Made by a program: the position numbers and the translations under genes
Notes under the pieces: model-generated
What the model was told of the DNA's origin: nothing
Databases searched by the model: none
The model's input: only the letters and a program-made list of their open reading frames with translations
Assembly: GCA_038240875.1 (NCBI GenBank)
Contig: JBBRGG010000211.1
Span: 1 to 6,088 of the forward strand
Source: JBBRGG01 sp038240875
Lineage (GTDB): Bacteria > Planctomycetota > Phycisphaerae > Phycisphaerales > UBA1924
Length of the DNA stretch: 6,088 bases
Reading direction: 5' to 3'
Part shown: positions 5,520 through 6,088 of the stretch, in pieces
How positions within the stretch are numbered: the stretch's first letter is position 1
How the letters are laid out: the number at the start of each line of letters is the position of its first letter

Positions 5520-6088
5520 GGCCCATGCTCCCGAGTTCCGCGTGGTCTAAAATAACTCTTAACAGATCCTCCATCGTCAGTTCGGGCTTGATTTCAACAG
5601 CGGGTTGGGCTTGGGAGCCTTGAATTGTTCGCCGAACGGCCCGCATCGCGGCTCTTGAGCAGAACGCCGAGATGTCGGCACCCGACGCGCCCTCGCACAG
5701 GCTGGACAAGTGCTCTAGATCGATCTTCCCGGCTACCGCCTTGCCGCGAAGGTGAACCTTGAAGATTTCGGCCCGAGCCGTCGCATCTGGATCACCTAGG
5801 TGAATGAGTCGATCAAATCGACCCGGCCTCAAAGCAGCGGCGTCGAGCATGTCCATTCGGTTGGTTGCGCCTAGGACCAACACCCCCTTGAGATCCTCCA
5901 CGCCATCCATCTCCGTCAAAAACTGGCTCATCACCCGCTCGCCGACGGAGTTTTCTCCGAGCCCGCGTCTGGGAAGTAGAGAATCAATCTCGTCAAAGAA
6001 GATGACACACGGCGCGGCTTGACGAGCCTTGCGAAACACGTCGCGCAGCCCTTTCTCCGAGTCACCCACGAACTTGCTCAGCAGTTCC
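5503..6088 (-). CDS. CDC48-type AAA ATPase of the gas vesicle cluster (partial, C-terminal part)
   Basis: A classical AAA ATPase that would remodel or unfold protein substrates with ATP as a hexameric ring; only the last 194 residues are inside the window. In fragment numbering, visible elements are an aromatic pore loop F6-V7-G8 within LLSKFVGDSE, Walker B VIFFDEID (28-35), the second region of homology with sensor-1 Asn76 (GATNRMD), two arginine fingers Arg87 and Arg90 (ALRPGRFDR), and the sensor-2 region EGASGAD (132-138). Walker A lies beyond the edge, so whether the protein has one or two AAA rings cannot be told. GTG 6069 is an internal valine, because the frame continues upstream with matching CDC48 residues (ELLSKF). 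The gene overlaps the GvpF/L gene by 17 nt. This family differs from GvpN, the usual MoxR-type AAA protein of gas vesicle clusters. A chaperone role for shell or accessory proteins is an inference from context. Confidence 0.92.
   Translation of the reverse strand, partial: ELLSKFVGDSEKGLRDVFRKARQAAPCVIFFDEIDSLLPRRGLGENSVGERVMSQFLTEMDGVEDLKGVLVLGATNRMDMLDAAALRPGRFDRLIHLGDPDATARAEIFKVHLRGKAVAGKIDLEHLSSLCEGASGADISAFCSRAAMRAVRRTIQGSQAQPAVEIKPELTMEDLLRVILDHAELGSMGHGTGN

Overview
The window comes from a GC-rich (upper 50s % by eye), densely packed bacterial chromosome and joins two systems. The left two thirds (about 1-3997, + strand) is a photoactive yellow protein (PYP) operon. The right third (4000-6088, - strand) is the end of a gas vesicle assembly operon. 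As I recall, PYP genes also lie beside gas vesicle genes in Rhodobacter, so a planktonic, probably proteobacterial and possibly phototrophic host is a reasonable guess. Nothing here fixes the genus.

Plus strand, left to right: the last 23 codons of an unidentified gene (ending at 73); a small helical, charged protein of unknown function (155-517); a PYP with a proline-rich N-terminal extension (492-986), overlapping the previous gene by 26 nt; an ANL-superfamily acid-CoA ligase that best fits p-coumarate:CoA ligase (1029-2411); and an aromatic amino acid ammonia-lyase with the tyrosine-type His-Leu selectivity pair (2435-3997). Together these form a complete chromophore route: tyrosine to p-coumarate (lyase), p-coumarate to p-coumaroyl-CoA (ligase), then thioester loading onto the PYP cysteine. 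All four start codons have a Shine-Dalgarno sequence 5-7 nt upstream, and gaps between genes are at most 42 nt.

Minus strand, read right to left: the C-terminal part of a CDC48-type AAA ATPase running off the window edge, then two GvpF/GvpL-family gas vesicle assembly proteins. These three are chained by 17-nt and 4-nt overlaps, and the second GvpF/L most likely starts at GTG 4689 rather than at the longer open-frame start. The two operons converge with only 2 nt between their stop codons.

The unusual points lie in the photoreceptor. The residue equivalent to Halorhodospira halophila Glu46 is Gln, Thr50 is Ala and Met100 is Val. A second cysteine directly follows the chromophore cysteine. 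A 39-residue basic and proline-rich N-terminal extension is present, and the gene is overlapped by a small helical protein gene that could encode a partner. The ligase also departs from consensus at two motifs. No RNA gene, CRISPR array, mobile element or convincing intrinsic terminator was seen, and no stretch over 300 nt lacks a gene.
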